64,000 nt of DNA. It comes from JAXMHB01 sp046346965. Its GTDB lineage: Bacteria > Pseudomonadota > Gammaproteobacteria > Xanthomonadales > SZUA-5. Below, one piece after another: positions 42,078-49,808 of the stretch. The stretch's first letter is position 1. Every line of letters starts with the position of its first letter. Location: contig JAXMHB010000003.1 in assembly GCA_046346965.1 (NCBI GenBank), forward strand, positions 310,001 through 374,000. The letters run 5' to 3'. A model generated the notes under the pieces. The model made no database searches, had not been told where the DNA came from, and was given only the letters and a program-made list of their open reading frames with translations. The translations under genes were made by a program, and so were the position numbers.

Positions 42078-42866
42078 ATGCATCTGATTGATATCGGCGC
42101 CAATCTCACCCACGAATCCTTTGCCCACGACCTCGACAGCGTGCTCGACCACGCGCGGGCGGTGGGCATCCGCACCCTGCTGGTCACCGGCGCCAGCGAA
42201 CAGGCCAGCGTCGAAGCGCATGCACTGGCGCGCCGCTGGCCGCGTTTTCTCTACGCCACCGCCGGCGTGCATCCGCACCACGCGGCGGACTACACCAGCG
42301 AGACCCACGACACGCTGCGGCAGTTGCACGCGCAGCCCGAGGTGCTGGCCGTCGGCGAGACTGGACTCGACTATTTCCGCGATCTGTCGCCGCGCGCGAC
42401 CCAGCAGTGGGCTTTCGAGCAGCAGCTGGAACTGGCGCTGGCCTGCGGCAAACCCTTGTTTCTGCACCAACGCGACGCGCACGAGGACTTTCTGGCCATC
42501 CTCAAATCGGTGCGCGATCGGCTGGCGGCCTGCGTGGTGCATTGCTTCACCGCCGGCGCGCGCGAGCTGCACGACTACCTGGACCTCGACTGCCATATCG
42601 GCATCACCGGCTGGATCTGCGACGAGCGCCGCGGCAGCCATCTGCTGGAACTGGTGCGCCAGATCCCTGCCGATCGCCTGATGATCGAAACCGACGCGCC
42701 GTATCTGCTGCCGCGCAACATCCGACCGAAGCCGAAGACCCATCGAAACGAGCCGCGCTACCTGCCTTATGTGCTGGAAGCCGTGGCCGCGGCCCGCGGT
42801 GAAAGCGTGGAGACGGTGGCCGCAGCAACCACTGCCACCGCCCAGGCCTTCTTCCGGATTCCCTGA
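42078..42866 (+). CDS. tatD: TatD family metal-dependent hydrolase
   Basis: This is TatD, 262 residues, a TIM-barrel nuclease with 3'-5' exonuclease activity. Metal ligands and conserved parts are seen: MHLIDIGANL, GETGLDYF, LFLHQRDAHEDF, VVHCFTAG and MIETDAPYLLPRN. N-terminal MHLIDIGANL differs from the usual H-x-D-x-H form in YcfH, which suits TatD proper. The ATG at 42078 lies 19 bp after the previous gene. Confidence 0.93.
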   Translation: MHLIDIGANLTHESFAHDLDSVLDHARAVGIRTLLVTGASEQASVEAHALARRWPRFLYATAGVHPHHAADYTSETHDTLRQLHAQPEVLAVGETGLDYFRDLSPRATQQWAFEQQLELALACGKPLFLHQRDAHEDFLAILKSVRDRLAACVVHCFTAGARELHDYLDLDCHIGITGWICDERRGSHLLELVRQIPADRLMIETDAPYLLPRNIRPKPKTHRNEPRYLPYVLEAVAAARGESVETVAAATTATAQAFFRIP

Positions 42867-42910
42867 GCGGGGTTCGAAAAACCGGCGGGTTTTGCAGACC
42901 TCGCCTCGGT

Positions 42911-43720
42911 TCAGCGACTGAAACGCACGCCCTCAGGCAGCACGATCTCCACGGTCACCGGCAAGTGATCGGACAGCTTCAGCGGCGGCGCCTCGTAGCG
43001 GGTGGCCTGGATGTCGCCGGAAATCAGGATGTGATCGATGGCGCGCTCGGGCTGCCAGGCCGGATAGGTGGCGAGCGCCTGCGGGCCGGGCACGCGCAGC
43101 CCGCTGCGCTCCATGAAGCGGCGGAAACTCGGATTGCTGGGCTGGCAGTTGAAATCGCCCATCAGCACAACGTGCCGGTAGGGATCGAGCAACTCGCGCA
43201 GGAAATCGAACTGCGTGGCCCGCGCCTGAGCGCCCAGCGAGAGATGTGAGATCACCACCGCCAGCGACTCGCGTCCGTCCCCGTACACCGCCAGCAGCGC
43301 GCCGCGGCCCTTGATCCGCCCCGGCAGCGCATGTTCTTCCACCTGGGTCGGCGAGGCGCGCGAGAGCAGACAGTTGCTGGACTCGGCAATGCGGCCGATG
43401 CGCCGATTGCGCTGCTGCCACCAGTACGGAAAGGCGGCGACGTCGGCCAGATAGGCGGCCTGATTCATGAAGCCCGAGCGCAGGCTGCCGCCGTCGACCT
43501 CCTGCAGCGCCGCGATATCCACATCGGCCAACAGGCGCGCCAACTCCGACAGATTCTTGTGCTTGCCGGGATCCGGCAGCACGTGACGCCAGCTACGCGT
43601 CAGGTACTCGCCGAAGTTCTGCTGGGCATTGCCGGCATGAATGTTGAAGCAAAAAAGACGAAGGCGCGCCCCGTGGGGACGCGCCTCCTTCTTGTCACTG
43701 ACAGCCGTGCGGGCCATCAC
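42911..43720 (-). CDS. endonuclease/exonuclease/phosphatase family protein
   Basis: This is a 269-residue cytosolic EEP-fold protein. Motifs are LFCFNIHAGNAQ (residues 22-33), ALQEVDGG, VVISHLSLG, LMGDFNCQPSNP and SDHLPVTVEI, giving a complete metal and catalytic set. It could act on DNA or on phosphoesters. The first 20 codons coincide with a terminator-like hairpin belonging to the dsbA gene upstream. A later start is not possible because the fold begins at about residue 20. Confidence 0.85.
   Translation of the reverse strand: MMARTAVSDKKEARPHGARLRLFCFNIHAGNAQQNFGEYLTRSWRHVLPDPGKHKNLSELARLLADVDIAALQEVDGGSLRSGFMNQAAYLADVAAFPYWWQQRNRRIGRIAESSNCLLSRASPTQVEEHALPGRIKGRGALLAVYGDGRESLAVVISHLSLGAQARATQFDFLRELLDPYRHVVLMGDFNCQPSNPSFRRFMERSGLRVPGPQALATYPAWQPERAIDHILISGDIQATRYEAPPLKLSDHLPVTVEIVLPEGVRFSR
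43651..43690 (-). terminator. rho-independent terminator of dsbA, inside the next gene
   Basis: On the minus strand AAGGAGGCGCG and CGCGCCTT with a GGGG/CCCC continuation form a long stem (arms 43679-43690 and 43661-43672), followed after CGTC by six T residues (43651-43656). It lies 47 bp after the dsbA stop and inside codons 11-24 of the EEP gene. Confidence 0.8.
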
Positions 43721-43736
43721 GATGGTGTCGTGCGTC

Positions 43737-44375
43737 TTAGCTGCCCGACTTGGCCGCGCGTTCCTTGGCCACCAGGTAATCGATCAGCGGCGCCACGTTC
43801 TGATGGCCGCCAGCGCTCGACACATCGAAGCGGTACTTGCCGTTGATGATGATCGACGGCGTGCCCTGCACACCCCAGCGCGGCAGCATGCTGTTGGAAC
43901 GGCCGATCTTGGTGTTGACGGCAAAGGAGTTGGCCGCGCTCAGGAACTGCTCCTTGGTCACGCCAAACTGGGTGTACCACTGTGCGATGTCTTCCATCGA
44001 CTGCATCTGCGTGTGCTGCTTGTGCAGCGCATCGAACATCGCCTCGTGAGACTTCTCCAGGATGCCGAGGGTATCGGCGGCGAAAAAGGCGCGGGCAAAG
44101 GCCTCGGCGGCCGGGTTCCAGGCAGCCGGGAAGCCCGAATAGGCCACGTCCGCCGGCGCGGTCGCCTTCCACTTGACCAGGTAAGGCTCCAGGTCATAGC
44201 AGTGCGGGCAGGTGTACATGAAAATTTCGAGCACTTCGATCTTGTTGCCGGAGCTGGTCGGCTGCGGCGGATCGATGGCGTAGTAGTGCTTGCCGAGCTG
44301 GAACGGTTCGGCCGGCTGGGCCCATGCCGGGGCGGCCATGGCAAAGGCGAGGAGAATCAGGGCTACGAAACGCAT
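43737..44375 (-). CDS. dsbA: thiol:disulfide interchange protein DsbA
   Basis: This is DsbA, 212 residues, the periplasmic oxidant that forms disulfides in exported proteins. The signal peptide is MRFVALILLAFAMAAPAWA. The active site is CPHC (56-59) within FMYTCPHCYDLEP, and the cis-proline loop is GTPS. The ATG at 44375 is used because the longer frame adds residues before the signal peptide. It lies downstream of cytochrome c4 in the same direction (81 bp gap). Confidence 0.95.
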   Translation of the reverse strand: MRFVALILLAFAMAAPAWAQPAEPFQLGKHYYAIDPPQPTSSGNKIEVLEIFMYTCPHCYDLEPYLVKWKATAPADVAYSGFPAAWNPAAEAFARAFFAADTLGILEKSHEAMFDALHKQHTQMQSMEDIAQWYTQFGVTKEQFLSAANSFAVNTKIGRSNSMLPRWGVQGTPSIIINGKYRFDVSSAGGHQNVAPLIDYLVAKERAAKSGS

Positions 44376-44456
44376 CGACGTGGTTCCTGGTAGTGAACGG
44401 TGAGTCCAGACTGACAGAAAGGACATGAAGCCTGATTGAGCGTGCGATGAGCTGCC

Positions 44457-45083
44457 TCAGGGCGTCGCCGGGGCGAGTCCCTGCATGTAGGAAGCCAGCG
44501 CTTCGATCTCGGCGTCGGTCAGCTGGGTGGCCACCTGCGACATGATCTTGGCGCGCGCGTCGGCGGGATCGCCGTAAACGGTGCCACCGCGGAAACGCTT
44601 GAGCATGTCGGCCGTGTAGGTTGCATGCTGGCCGGCGACGCGCGGGTACAGCGACAGCGGATTGCCGTGGCCGGTCGGGCCGTGACAGCTCATGCAGGCG
44701 GGAATGCCGCGCTTGGCATCGCCGCCGCGGTACAACGCCTCGCCCTGGGCGACCAGCGCCTCGTCGGCCAGGCCCGGCGCCGTCGTCTGGCTGGCGAAGT
44801 AGGCCCCGACGTCGGCCATATCCTGATCCGACAACGTGATCGCGAAGCCCAGCATGATCGGATTCTGGCGCTGCTGGCTCTTGAACATGGCCAGCTGCTG
44901 GGCGATGTAGGCCTCGTGCTGACCCGCCAGTTTGGGGTAGATCGGGTTGACGCTGTTGCCGTCGGCGTTGTGGCAAGCCGCGCACACGGCGGCCTTGGTC
45001 TGACCCGCGGTGGCATCGCCCGCCGACCAGGCCGGCGCGGTGTGGATCAAGGCCAACAAGGCCAGGGAGGGAATGAGCTTCAT
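44457..45083 (-). CDS. dihaem cytochrome c4
   Basis: This is a 208-residue periplasmic dihaem cytochrome with a signal peptide (MKLIPSLALLALIHTAPAWSA). Haem sites are CAACH (34-38) and CMSCH (130-134), with axial Met candidates in MLGF and IMSQV. The two halves are repeats of each other. It passes electrons to terminal oxidases. DsbA downstream may be co-transcribed; disulfide and haem chemistry share the periplasm but a functional link is only inferred. Confidence 0.94.
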   Translation of the reverse strand: MKLIPSLALLALIHTAPAWSAGDATAGQTKAAVCAACHNADGNSVNPIYPKLAGQHEAYIAQQLAMFKSQQRQNPIMLGFAITLSDQDMADVGAYFASQTTAPGLADEALVAQGEALYRGGDAKRGIPACMSCHGPTGHGNPLSLYPRVAGQHATYTADMLKRFRGGTVYGDPADARAKIMSQVATQLTDAEIEALASYMQGLAPATP

Positions 45084-45308
45084 CGGTGGCAAGCCTCGAA
45101 CTTGGAAACAAATACACGAGCGCCGCGCATTCCGATCGCCAGAAGCACGCGCCAAAGGCGCCGGATTCTACACGGCGCGACGGCGCGCAGGCATCCATGC
45201 GGCGCGGCGTTACAGCGCTGCGCAATCGCGGGCAAGCGCCACGACCCGGTGGACGCGCAACGCGCTTTCGGAGCAGTCTCCGCCCTCAGTTCCGCCTAGC
45301 CACGCCCG

Positions 45309-45941
45309 ATGACCGCCTCCGCCCCCACCGATCTCGCTCGCCGCTTCCGCCGCGCCAGCTTCCTGATGAGTACGCCGGATCGCCGCACGCTGCCGGCCGA
45401 CGGTGGTCGCGAGGTCGCTTTCGCCGGCCGCTCGAACGCAGGCAAATCGAGCGCCATCAATGCCTTGGTCGATCAGCATGCGCTGGCGCGCACCAGCAAG
45501 ACGCCCGGTCGCACGCAGCATCTGGTGGTGTTCGGTCTCAGTGAGGGCGAGCGTCTGGTCGATCTGCCGGGCTATGGCTACGCGCGCGTCCCGCTGGCGG
45601 TGAAAGAGGCCTGGCACGCGCTGATCGACGACTATGTGCGCGAACGCACGGCGCTGGCCGGCATCGTGGTGGTCAGCGATATTCGCCACGCGCTGACCGA
45701 TTTCGACCGCCAGATGCTGGCCTACTGTCAGGCGCGCGTGCTGCCCTGCGTGGTGCTGCTGAGCAAGGCCGACAAGCTCAACCGCGGTCCCGCGATGAGC
45801 GTGCGCCGCGAGGTCATCCGCGAAATCGCCGAGTTGGGCGTGGCCGCCGAGGTGGTGGTGTTCTCGGCCCAGGACAAAACCGGCGTCGACGAGGCCCGCG
45901 CTGCCGTCGCCCGCCTGCTCGACGGCCCCGTCAGCCCCTGA
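45309..45941 (+). CDS. engB: ribosome biogenesis GTPase EngB (YihA/YsxC)
   Basis: This is EngB, 210 residues, a GTPase for late 50S assembly. Motifs: FAGRSNAGKSSAINAL (P-loop), SKTPGRTQH (switch I), DLPGYGYARV (switch II), LLSKADKL and VFSAQDKTG. It diverges from the cytochrome c4 gene across a 225-bp gap in which I see no clear feature. A heptamer repeat separates it from uppP. Confidence 0.96.
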   Translation: MTASAPTDLARRFRRASFLMSTPDRRTLPADGGREVAFAGRSNAGKSSAINALVDQHALARTSKTPGRTQHLVVFGLSEGERLVDLPGYGYARVPLAVKEAWHALIDDYVRERTALAGIVVVSDIRHALTDFDRQMLAYCQARVLPCVVLLSKADKLNRGPAMSVRREVIREIAELGVAAEVVVFSAQDKTGVDEARAAVARLLDGPVSP

Positions 45942-45948
45942 GCCATCC

Positions 45949-45979
45949 GCTTCCCTTTCCCTTTTTCCCTTTTCCCTTC
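45949..45979 (+). repeat. pyrimidine tandem-heptamer tract before uppP
   Basis: The tract consists of units of the type TTCCCTT/TCCCTTT, about four in a row, reading CTTCCC with runs of T. It ends 1-2 bp before the uppP ATG, so the gene has no Shine-Dalgarno sequence in the normal position. Only one arm is present; no facing purine arm is found on the engB side. Confidence 0.75.
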
Positions 45980-45980
45980 A

Positions 45981-46802
45981 ATGGACTTCACCTCGATTCT
46001 GATTCTGGCGCTGATCCAGGCGCTCACCGAGTTCCTGCCGATCAGCAGCTCGGCCCATCTGTATCTGGTCGGCGATCTGGTCGGCTCGGGCTACCAGGGC
46101 ATCGTGTTCGACCTCGGTCTGCACCTCGGCACTCTGGCGGCCGTGCTGGTGTACTTCCGCCGCGACTGGATCACGCTGCTGCGCGCGGCGCTGCAGTGGC
46201 GTCCGGGCCAGCCGCTTGATCGCGAACAGCGCATGTTGCTGGGACTGGCGCTGGCGACCATTCCAGGCGGCGTCGCGGCACTGGCGCTCGGCGACGACGG
46301 TGCGATGGCGCTGCGCAATTTCCTGGTGATCGGCATCACCCAGATCGTGTTCGGCACGCTGCTCTGGTACGCCTTCGCGCGCGCCGCCAGCAGTGAGCGC
46401 GAGGAGCGCTCGCTGTCTTTGCGGGATGCCGTGCTAATCGGCGTGGCGCAGGCGGTGGCGCTGGTTCCCGGCGTGTCGCGCTCGGGCATCACCATGACCG
46501 CCGGACTGCTGCTGGGACTGGAACGAGTGGCCGCCGCGCGTTTCTCCTTCCTGCTGGCGGTACCGATCACCGCCGCGGCCGCGCTCCACGGGGTGCTGGA
46601 GCTGCGCCATGGCAATGGCGGCGTCGACGCTGGCAGCTTCTGGCTGGGTGCCGCGATCAGCGCCGTCGGCGGCTATCTGTGCATCCAGTTCTTCCTCGGC
46701 ATGATCCGCCGGATCGGCGTGCTGCCCTTCTTCCTCTACCGCGTCGCGCTGGGCGTCGTGCTGCTGGTTTTGTTTTTCTCCGGTGCCGCTGCGACCCAGT
46801 AG
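45981..46802 (+). CDS. uppP: undecaprenyl-diphosphatase
   Basis: This is UppP (BacA), 273 residues, an inner-membrane phosphatase that recycles the undecaprenyl carrier for peptidoglycan and O-antigen. Conserved motifs are LTEFLPISSSAHLY (residues 15-28) and VPGVSRSG. About eight hydrophobic segments are present. The start at 45981 is set by the conserved N-terminus, although no ribosome binding site precedes it: the 30 bases before it are pyrimidine repeats. Its last 67 bp overlap a convergent anti-sigma candidate. Confidence 0.94.
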   Translation: MDFTSILILALIQALTEFLPISSSAHLYLVGDLVGSGYQGIVFDLGLHLGTLAAVLVYFRRDWITLLRAALQWRPGQPLDREQRMLLGLALATIPGGVAALALGDDGAMALRNFLVIGITQIVFGTLLWYAFARAASSEREERSLSLRDAVLIGVAQAVALVPGVSRSGITMTAGLLLGLERVAAARFSFLLAVPITAAAALHGVLELRHGNGGVDAGSFWLGAAISAVGGYLCIQFFLGMIRRIGVLPFFLYRVALGVVLLVLFFSGAAATQ

Positions 46803-47104
46803 ATCCGCAAGGCCGGCGTCTGCCAGAGTGGCGCCGCCGCGCCAGCGCTGACCGCGAGTTCGACGCCATCGCCTTGCACCCAGGCATGCGTCAGTCTGGC
46901 CCGCAGATCTGCCTCGGAACGCGCCGGCTGCAGGCTCACCGCCAGCACGCACAGCGCGATAGCGGCGAAGGTCGGCGACCAATAGGACCAAGGGCTCGGA
47001 CGGCGGCGGCCCAGCGCCGTGCGCAGGCGGTCCTTGCCACCCGCGGCTGGCGTGAGCTGCACCAGCCACGCAGCGAGTTCGTCATCTTTGCGGTCAATTG
47101 CCAT
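46736..47104 (-). CDS. short single-pass membrane protein, candidate anti-sigma
   Basis: This 122-residue protein has a polar N-terminus (MAIDRKDDELAAWLVQLTP), one membrane helix (about residues 40-58) and a short outer domain. It overlaps the ECF sigma gene by 11 bp downstream, the position expected for an anti-sigma factor, though it lacks a zinc motif. A GTG at 47110 would add two residues. It overlaps the end of uppP on the opposite strand by 67 bp. The assignment rests mainly on context. Confidence 0.6.
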   Translation of the reverse strand: MAIDRKDDELAAWLVQLTPAAGGKDRLRTALGRRRPSPWSYWSPTFAAIALCVLAVSLQPARSEADLRARLTHAWVQGDGVELAVSAGAAAPLWQTPALRIYWVAAAPEKNKTSSTTPSATR

Positions 47105-47615
47105 CGACACCCTCCTGCACGTTCATGGACTTGAGCGCTGCCCGCAGTCGAGCGAGCGCGCGATGCTTGCGCGAGGCCACGGTGCCCGGCGGCCAGCCGA
47201 GCACACGGCATAGCTCCTCGGTGCTGAGTCCGGCGCACTCGCTCAACAGCACCAGGTTGCGGCTGTCGCGATCAAGCTGGTCGAGCGCCCGCTTGAGCAG
47301 CGCCTCTCGTTGGCGCCGCTCGGCCTGCGCCGACGGCCCCAGCGCCGGATCCAGCGGGGTATCGATCGGCTGTTCGGCGAAGGGCCAGAGCGAACGCCAG
47401 CGCAGGCGGTTACGCGCCAGGTTCAGTGCCGTTGTGTAGATCAGCGCGTCGAGTGACGCCGCCGTCACTCGCGCGCGCTGGTCCCAAACGCGCAGAAACG
47501 CGTCCTGGATCAGGTCCTGGCAGTCCTGTGCATGCCATAACCAACGAAAGAGCACGCTGTACAGCGGCCGCTCCAGTCGCTGAAATGCTTGCAGCAAGTG
47601 CGACTCGTCGATCAC
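47094..47615 (-). CDS. ECF sigma factor (second)
   Basis: This is a 173-residue ECF sigma factor. Region 2 reads CQDLIQDAFLRVWDQRARV and region 4 reads STEELCRVLGWPPGTVASRKHRAL. It starts with GTG at 47615, 3 bp after the stop of the secretin-like gene, so the three genes (secretin-like, sigma, small membrane protein) form one operon. The signal and target genes are unknown. Confidence 0.88.
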   Translation of the reverse strand: MIDESHLLQAFQRLERPLYSVLFRWLWHAQDCQDLIQDAFLRVWDQRARVTAASLDALIYTTALNLARNRLRWRSLWPFAEQPIDTPLDPALGPSAQAERRQREALLKRALDQLDRDSRNLVLLSECAGLSTEELCRVLGWPPGTVASRKHRALARLRAALKSMNVQEGVDGN

Positions 47616-47618
47616 TGC

Positions 47619-48317
47619 TCAGGAACCGGCAGCCTCGGCGCGAACGATCACCAGCCGAACGCGAGCTGCGTCTCCTTCCTTCGGCGCTGCCTGCGCAAGC
47701 ACGATGGTCTGGCCCAGGGCCAGGCGGGTCTGCGAGCGCAGGTTCATCATGCCGGCTTCCATCGACAGATCGATGTTCACCCCTTCCGATCCCGGCGACA
47801 GCCGCAGGTCCACCTGCGCGTGCTCGTCCGCGACTCGGCTCATCTCCAGCCCACCCACGGTCGTCGTCAGCGCCAAGTGGGTGCGAAGGTCGAAACCCGC
47901 TGCGGCGGTGTGTGTGCGTATCTCCTTGAGCGTGTCGGCGATTGCGGCGAGACCCGCATCGTCCTCGGGGTCATCGCTCGCATCCACCACCCAGAAATGC
48001 ACGGTGACGGGTCCGGGATCGGGACCGGCCGTCAGGCTCGCCCCGGCCAGCTCCGTCAGCGTTTGCGCGACCGATGCCTGCACCTTGGGGGTTGCCAGCA
48101 CCAGCAACTGATCCGGTGCCGGGCGGGTGACATTGCCGACTTGATTCAATGACATGGAAAGCGCGTGCTCCAGCGACTCGGCGCGCTCGACCGGGACGCG
48201 GTAAGCACGCAAGACGGCCGAGTCTGTATCGGCAGATGCGGTGCGCAGGTCGCGCCCGAACCAGATCATCAATGCGCCAAGCATCAGCACCGCGATAGCC
48301 GGGATCCAACGATTCAT
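47619..48317 (-). CDS. membrane protein with secretin-like domain
   Basis: This 232-residue protein has an N-terminal membrane helix (about residues 3-18) and a periplasmic part. The first half (YRVPVERAESLEHAL ... PDQLLVLATPKVQASVAQTL) resembles a secretin N-domain. The second half (VTVHFWVVDA ... IRTHTAAAGFDL ... LALGQTIVLAQA) resembles the strands of a secretin or GspD-like C-domain. It is far too short to form a pore ring like a normal secretin. It is the first gene of an ECF sigma operon. I do not know a named family. Confidence 0.6.
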   Translation of the reverse strand: MNRWIPAIAVLMLGALMIWFGRDLRTASADTDSAVLRAYRVPVERAESLEHALSMSLNQVGNVTRPAPDQLLVLATPKVQASVAQTLTELAGASLTAGPDPGPVTVHFWVVDASDDPEDDAGLAAIADTLKEIRTHTAAAGFDLRTHLALTTTVGGLEMSRVADEHAQVDLRLSPGSEGVNIDLSMEAGMMNLRSQTRLALGQTIVLAQAAPKEGDAARVRLVIVRAEAAGS

Positions 48318-48431
48318 AGGTGTCACTCCTGGTGAGCGGCCCGCCACCGGGCCACGTTGTCACTGACACGCGAGCGCGATTTTTCTTCCGTTCGGGCATG
48401 CTGCGCCCTCGATCCTGCTGCGGGCCCGACC

Positions 48432-49733
48432 ATGTCATTGAACGCCCTGCTGCTCCCTGGCGTGCGTCGTCGCGAGTTCTGGTCGTGGGCCTTCTACGAC
48501 TTTGCCAATTCCAGCTACACCACGGTGGTGTCGACCGCCGTGTTCAATGCCTATTTCGTCGCCACCGTGGCGCAGAAGGCGCCCTGGGCCACCTTTGCCT
48601 GGACGCTGGCGGTGTCGATCGCCGCCGCCGTGGTCATGGTGATCGGTCCGCTGGCGGGCGCGGCGGCGGATGCGCGCGGGCGCAAGCAGCCGTTCCTGAT
48701 CGTCAGCACGCTGACCTGCGTATTCGGCACACTGGGTTTGATGTGGGCGGGACCGGGCGATGTGGGGCTGGCGATGGCCTTCGTGATCCTGAGTTCGATC
48801 GGTTTCGGCCTCGGCGAGGGGCTGATCGCCGCCTGGCTGCCGTTGCTGGGCCGGCCCGAGGCGCTGGGGCGGCTGTCCGGCTATGGCTGGTCGCTGGGCT
48901 ACGGCGGCGGGCTCGCGGCACTGGCGCTGTGCCTGGGCTATGTCCAGGCGGCGCAGGCGCGCGGCCAGGGCGCGGATGTCTTTGTGCCGGGCTGCATGGC
49001 GATCACGGCCGTGTTCTTCGCGATTGCGGCCTTGCCCAGTTTCCGGCTGTTGCGGGAGCACAGCACGCCCGACCCGACCTCGGGCAGGCTGATCGAGATC
49101 GCGTTCGGGCGGCTGCGCGACACCTGGCGCGCCAGCGCGGCCTGGCAGGATCTGCGCCGACTGCTGTGGGCAATCGCTGCCTACCAATCCGGCGTCGCCG
49201 TGGTCGTCGCGCTGGCCGCGGTGTACGCGCAGGAGGCGATGGGCTTCGATACCGCCGATACGCTGAAGCTGGTGCTGGCGGTCAACGTCACCGCTGCCAT
49301 CGGCGCCTTCGGTTTCGGCTGGGTGCAGGATCGCGTCGGCCACCGCCGTGCGCTGATGCTGTCCTTGTGGATGTGGCTGGCGATGGTCGGCGTCGCCTAC
49401 CTCGCCACCACCCGCCCCGCATTCTGGGTGGCAGCCAATCTGGCGGGGCTCGCGATGGGCGCCTCGCAGTCGGCCGGCCGCGCCATGATCGGCTATCTGG
49501 CGCCCGCCGACCGCGTCGCCGAGTACTTCGGCTTGTGGAGTCTGGCCGTGCGCGTGGCGACCATCGTCGGCCCGATCAGCTATGGCATCGCCACCTGGGC
49601 CTTCGCCGGCAATCACCGTCTGGCCATGCTGTGCACCGGCGTGTTCTTCGTGCTCGGCCTGCTGATCGTCGCCGGCGTCGATGTCGAGCGCGGACTCGCG
49701 GCCAAGCGGGCGCGCGAGCACCCTGACCGATGA
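48432..49733 (+). CDS. Atg22/UMF1-like MFS transporter
   Basis: This is a 433-residue transporter with about 12 hydrophobic segments. The N-terminal FWSWAFYDFANSSYTTVVST is the hallmark of the UMF1/Atg22-like group of the major facilitator superfamily. The loop between helices 2 and 3 reads GAAADARGRKQP, like the MFS loop motif. The substrate is unknown; amino acid export is suggested for the yeast vacuolar member only. The ATG at 48432 is followed by MSLNALLLPGV. It diverges from the secretin-like gene. Confidence 0.87.
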   Translation: MSLNALLLPGVRRREFWSWAFYDFANSSYTTVVSTAVFNAYFVATVAQKAPWATFAWTLAVSIAAAVVMVIGPLAGAAADARGRKQPFLIVSTLTCVFGTLGLMWAGPGDVGLAMAFVILSSIGFGLGEGLIAAWLPLLGRPEALGRLSGYGWSLGYGGGLAALALCLGYVQAAQARGQGADVFVPGCMAITAVFFAIAALPSFRLLREHSTPDPTSGRLIEIAFGRLRDTWRASAAWQDLRRLLWAIAAYQSGVAVVVALAAVYAQEAMGFDTADTLKLVLAVNVTAAIGAFGFGWVQDRVGHRRALMLSLWMWLAMVGVAYLATTRPAFWVAANLAGLAMGASQSAGRAMIGYLAPADRVAEYFGLWSLAVRVATIVGPISYGIATWAFAGNHRLAMLCTGVFFVLGLLIVAGVDVERGLAAKRAREHPDR

Positions 49734-49745
49734 CCGCCATGAAAC

Positions 49746-49784
49746 CGCGCAACGGTGCTGAGAAGATCCGAGCATCGTTGCGCG
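49746..49784. other. 14-bp stem hairpin between transporter and kinase genes
   Basis: CGCGCAACGGTGCT (49746-49759) and AGCATCGTTGCGCG (49771-49784) match as an inverted repeat at 13 of 14 positions around an 11-base loop. No T-tract follows, so it is not a classical terminator. It could be a binding site or an RNA processing hairpin. Confidence 0.55.
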
Positions 49785-49808
49785 CCGATGTGAGACCTGC
49801 GGACTAGC

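Noticed and set aside
45981..46802. Gln in place of the first Glu of the UppP EGxTEFxPVSS motif
   Set aside because: I recall that QGLTEFLPISSSAH-type sequences are common in UppP proteins, so it is not a sign of an inactive enzyme.
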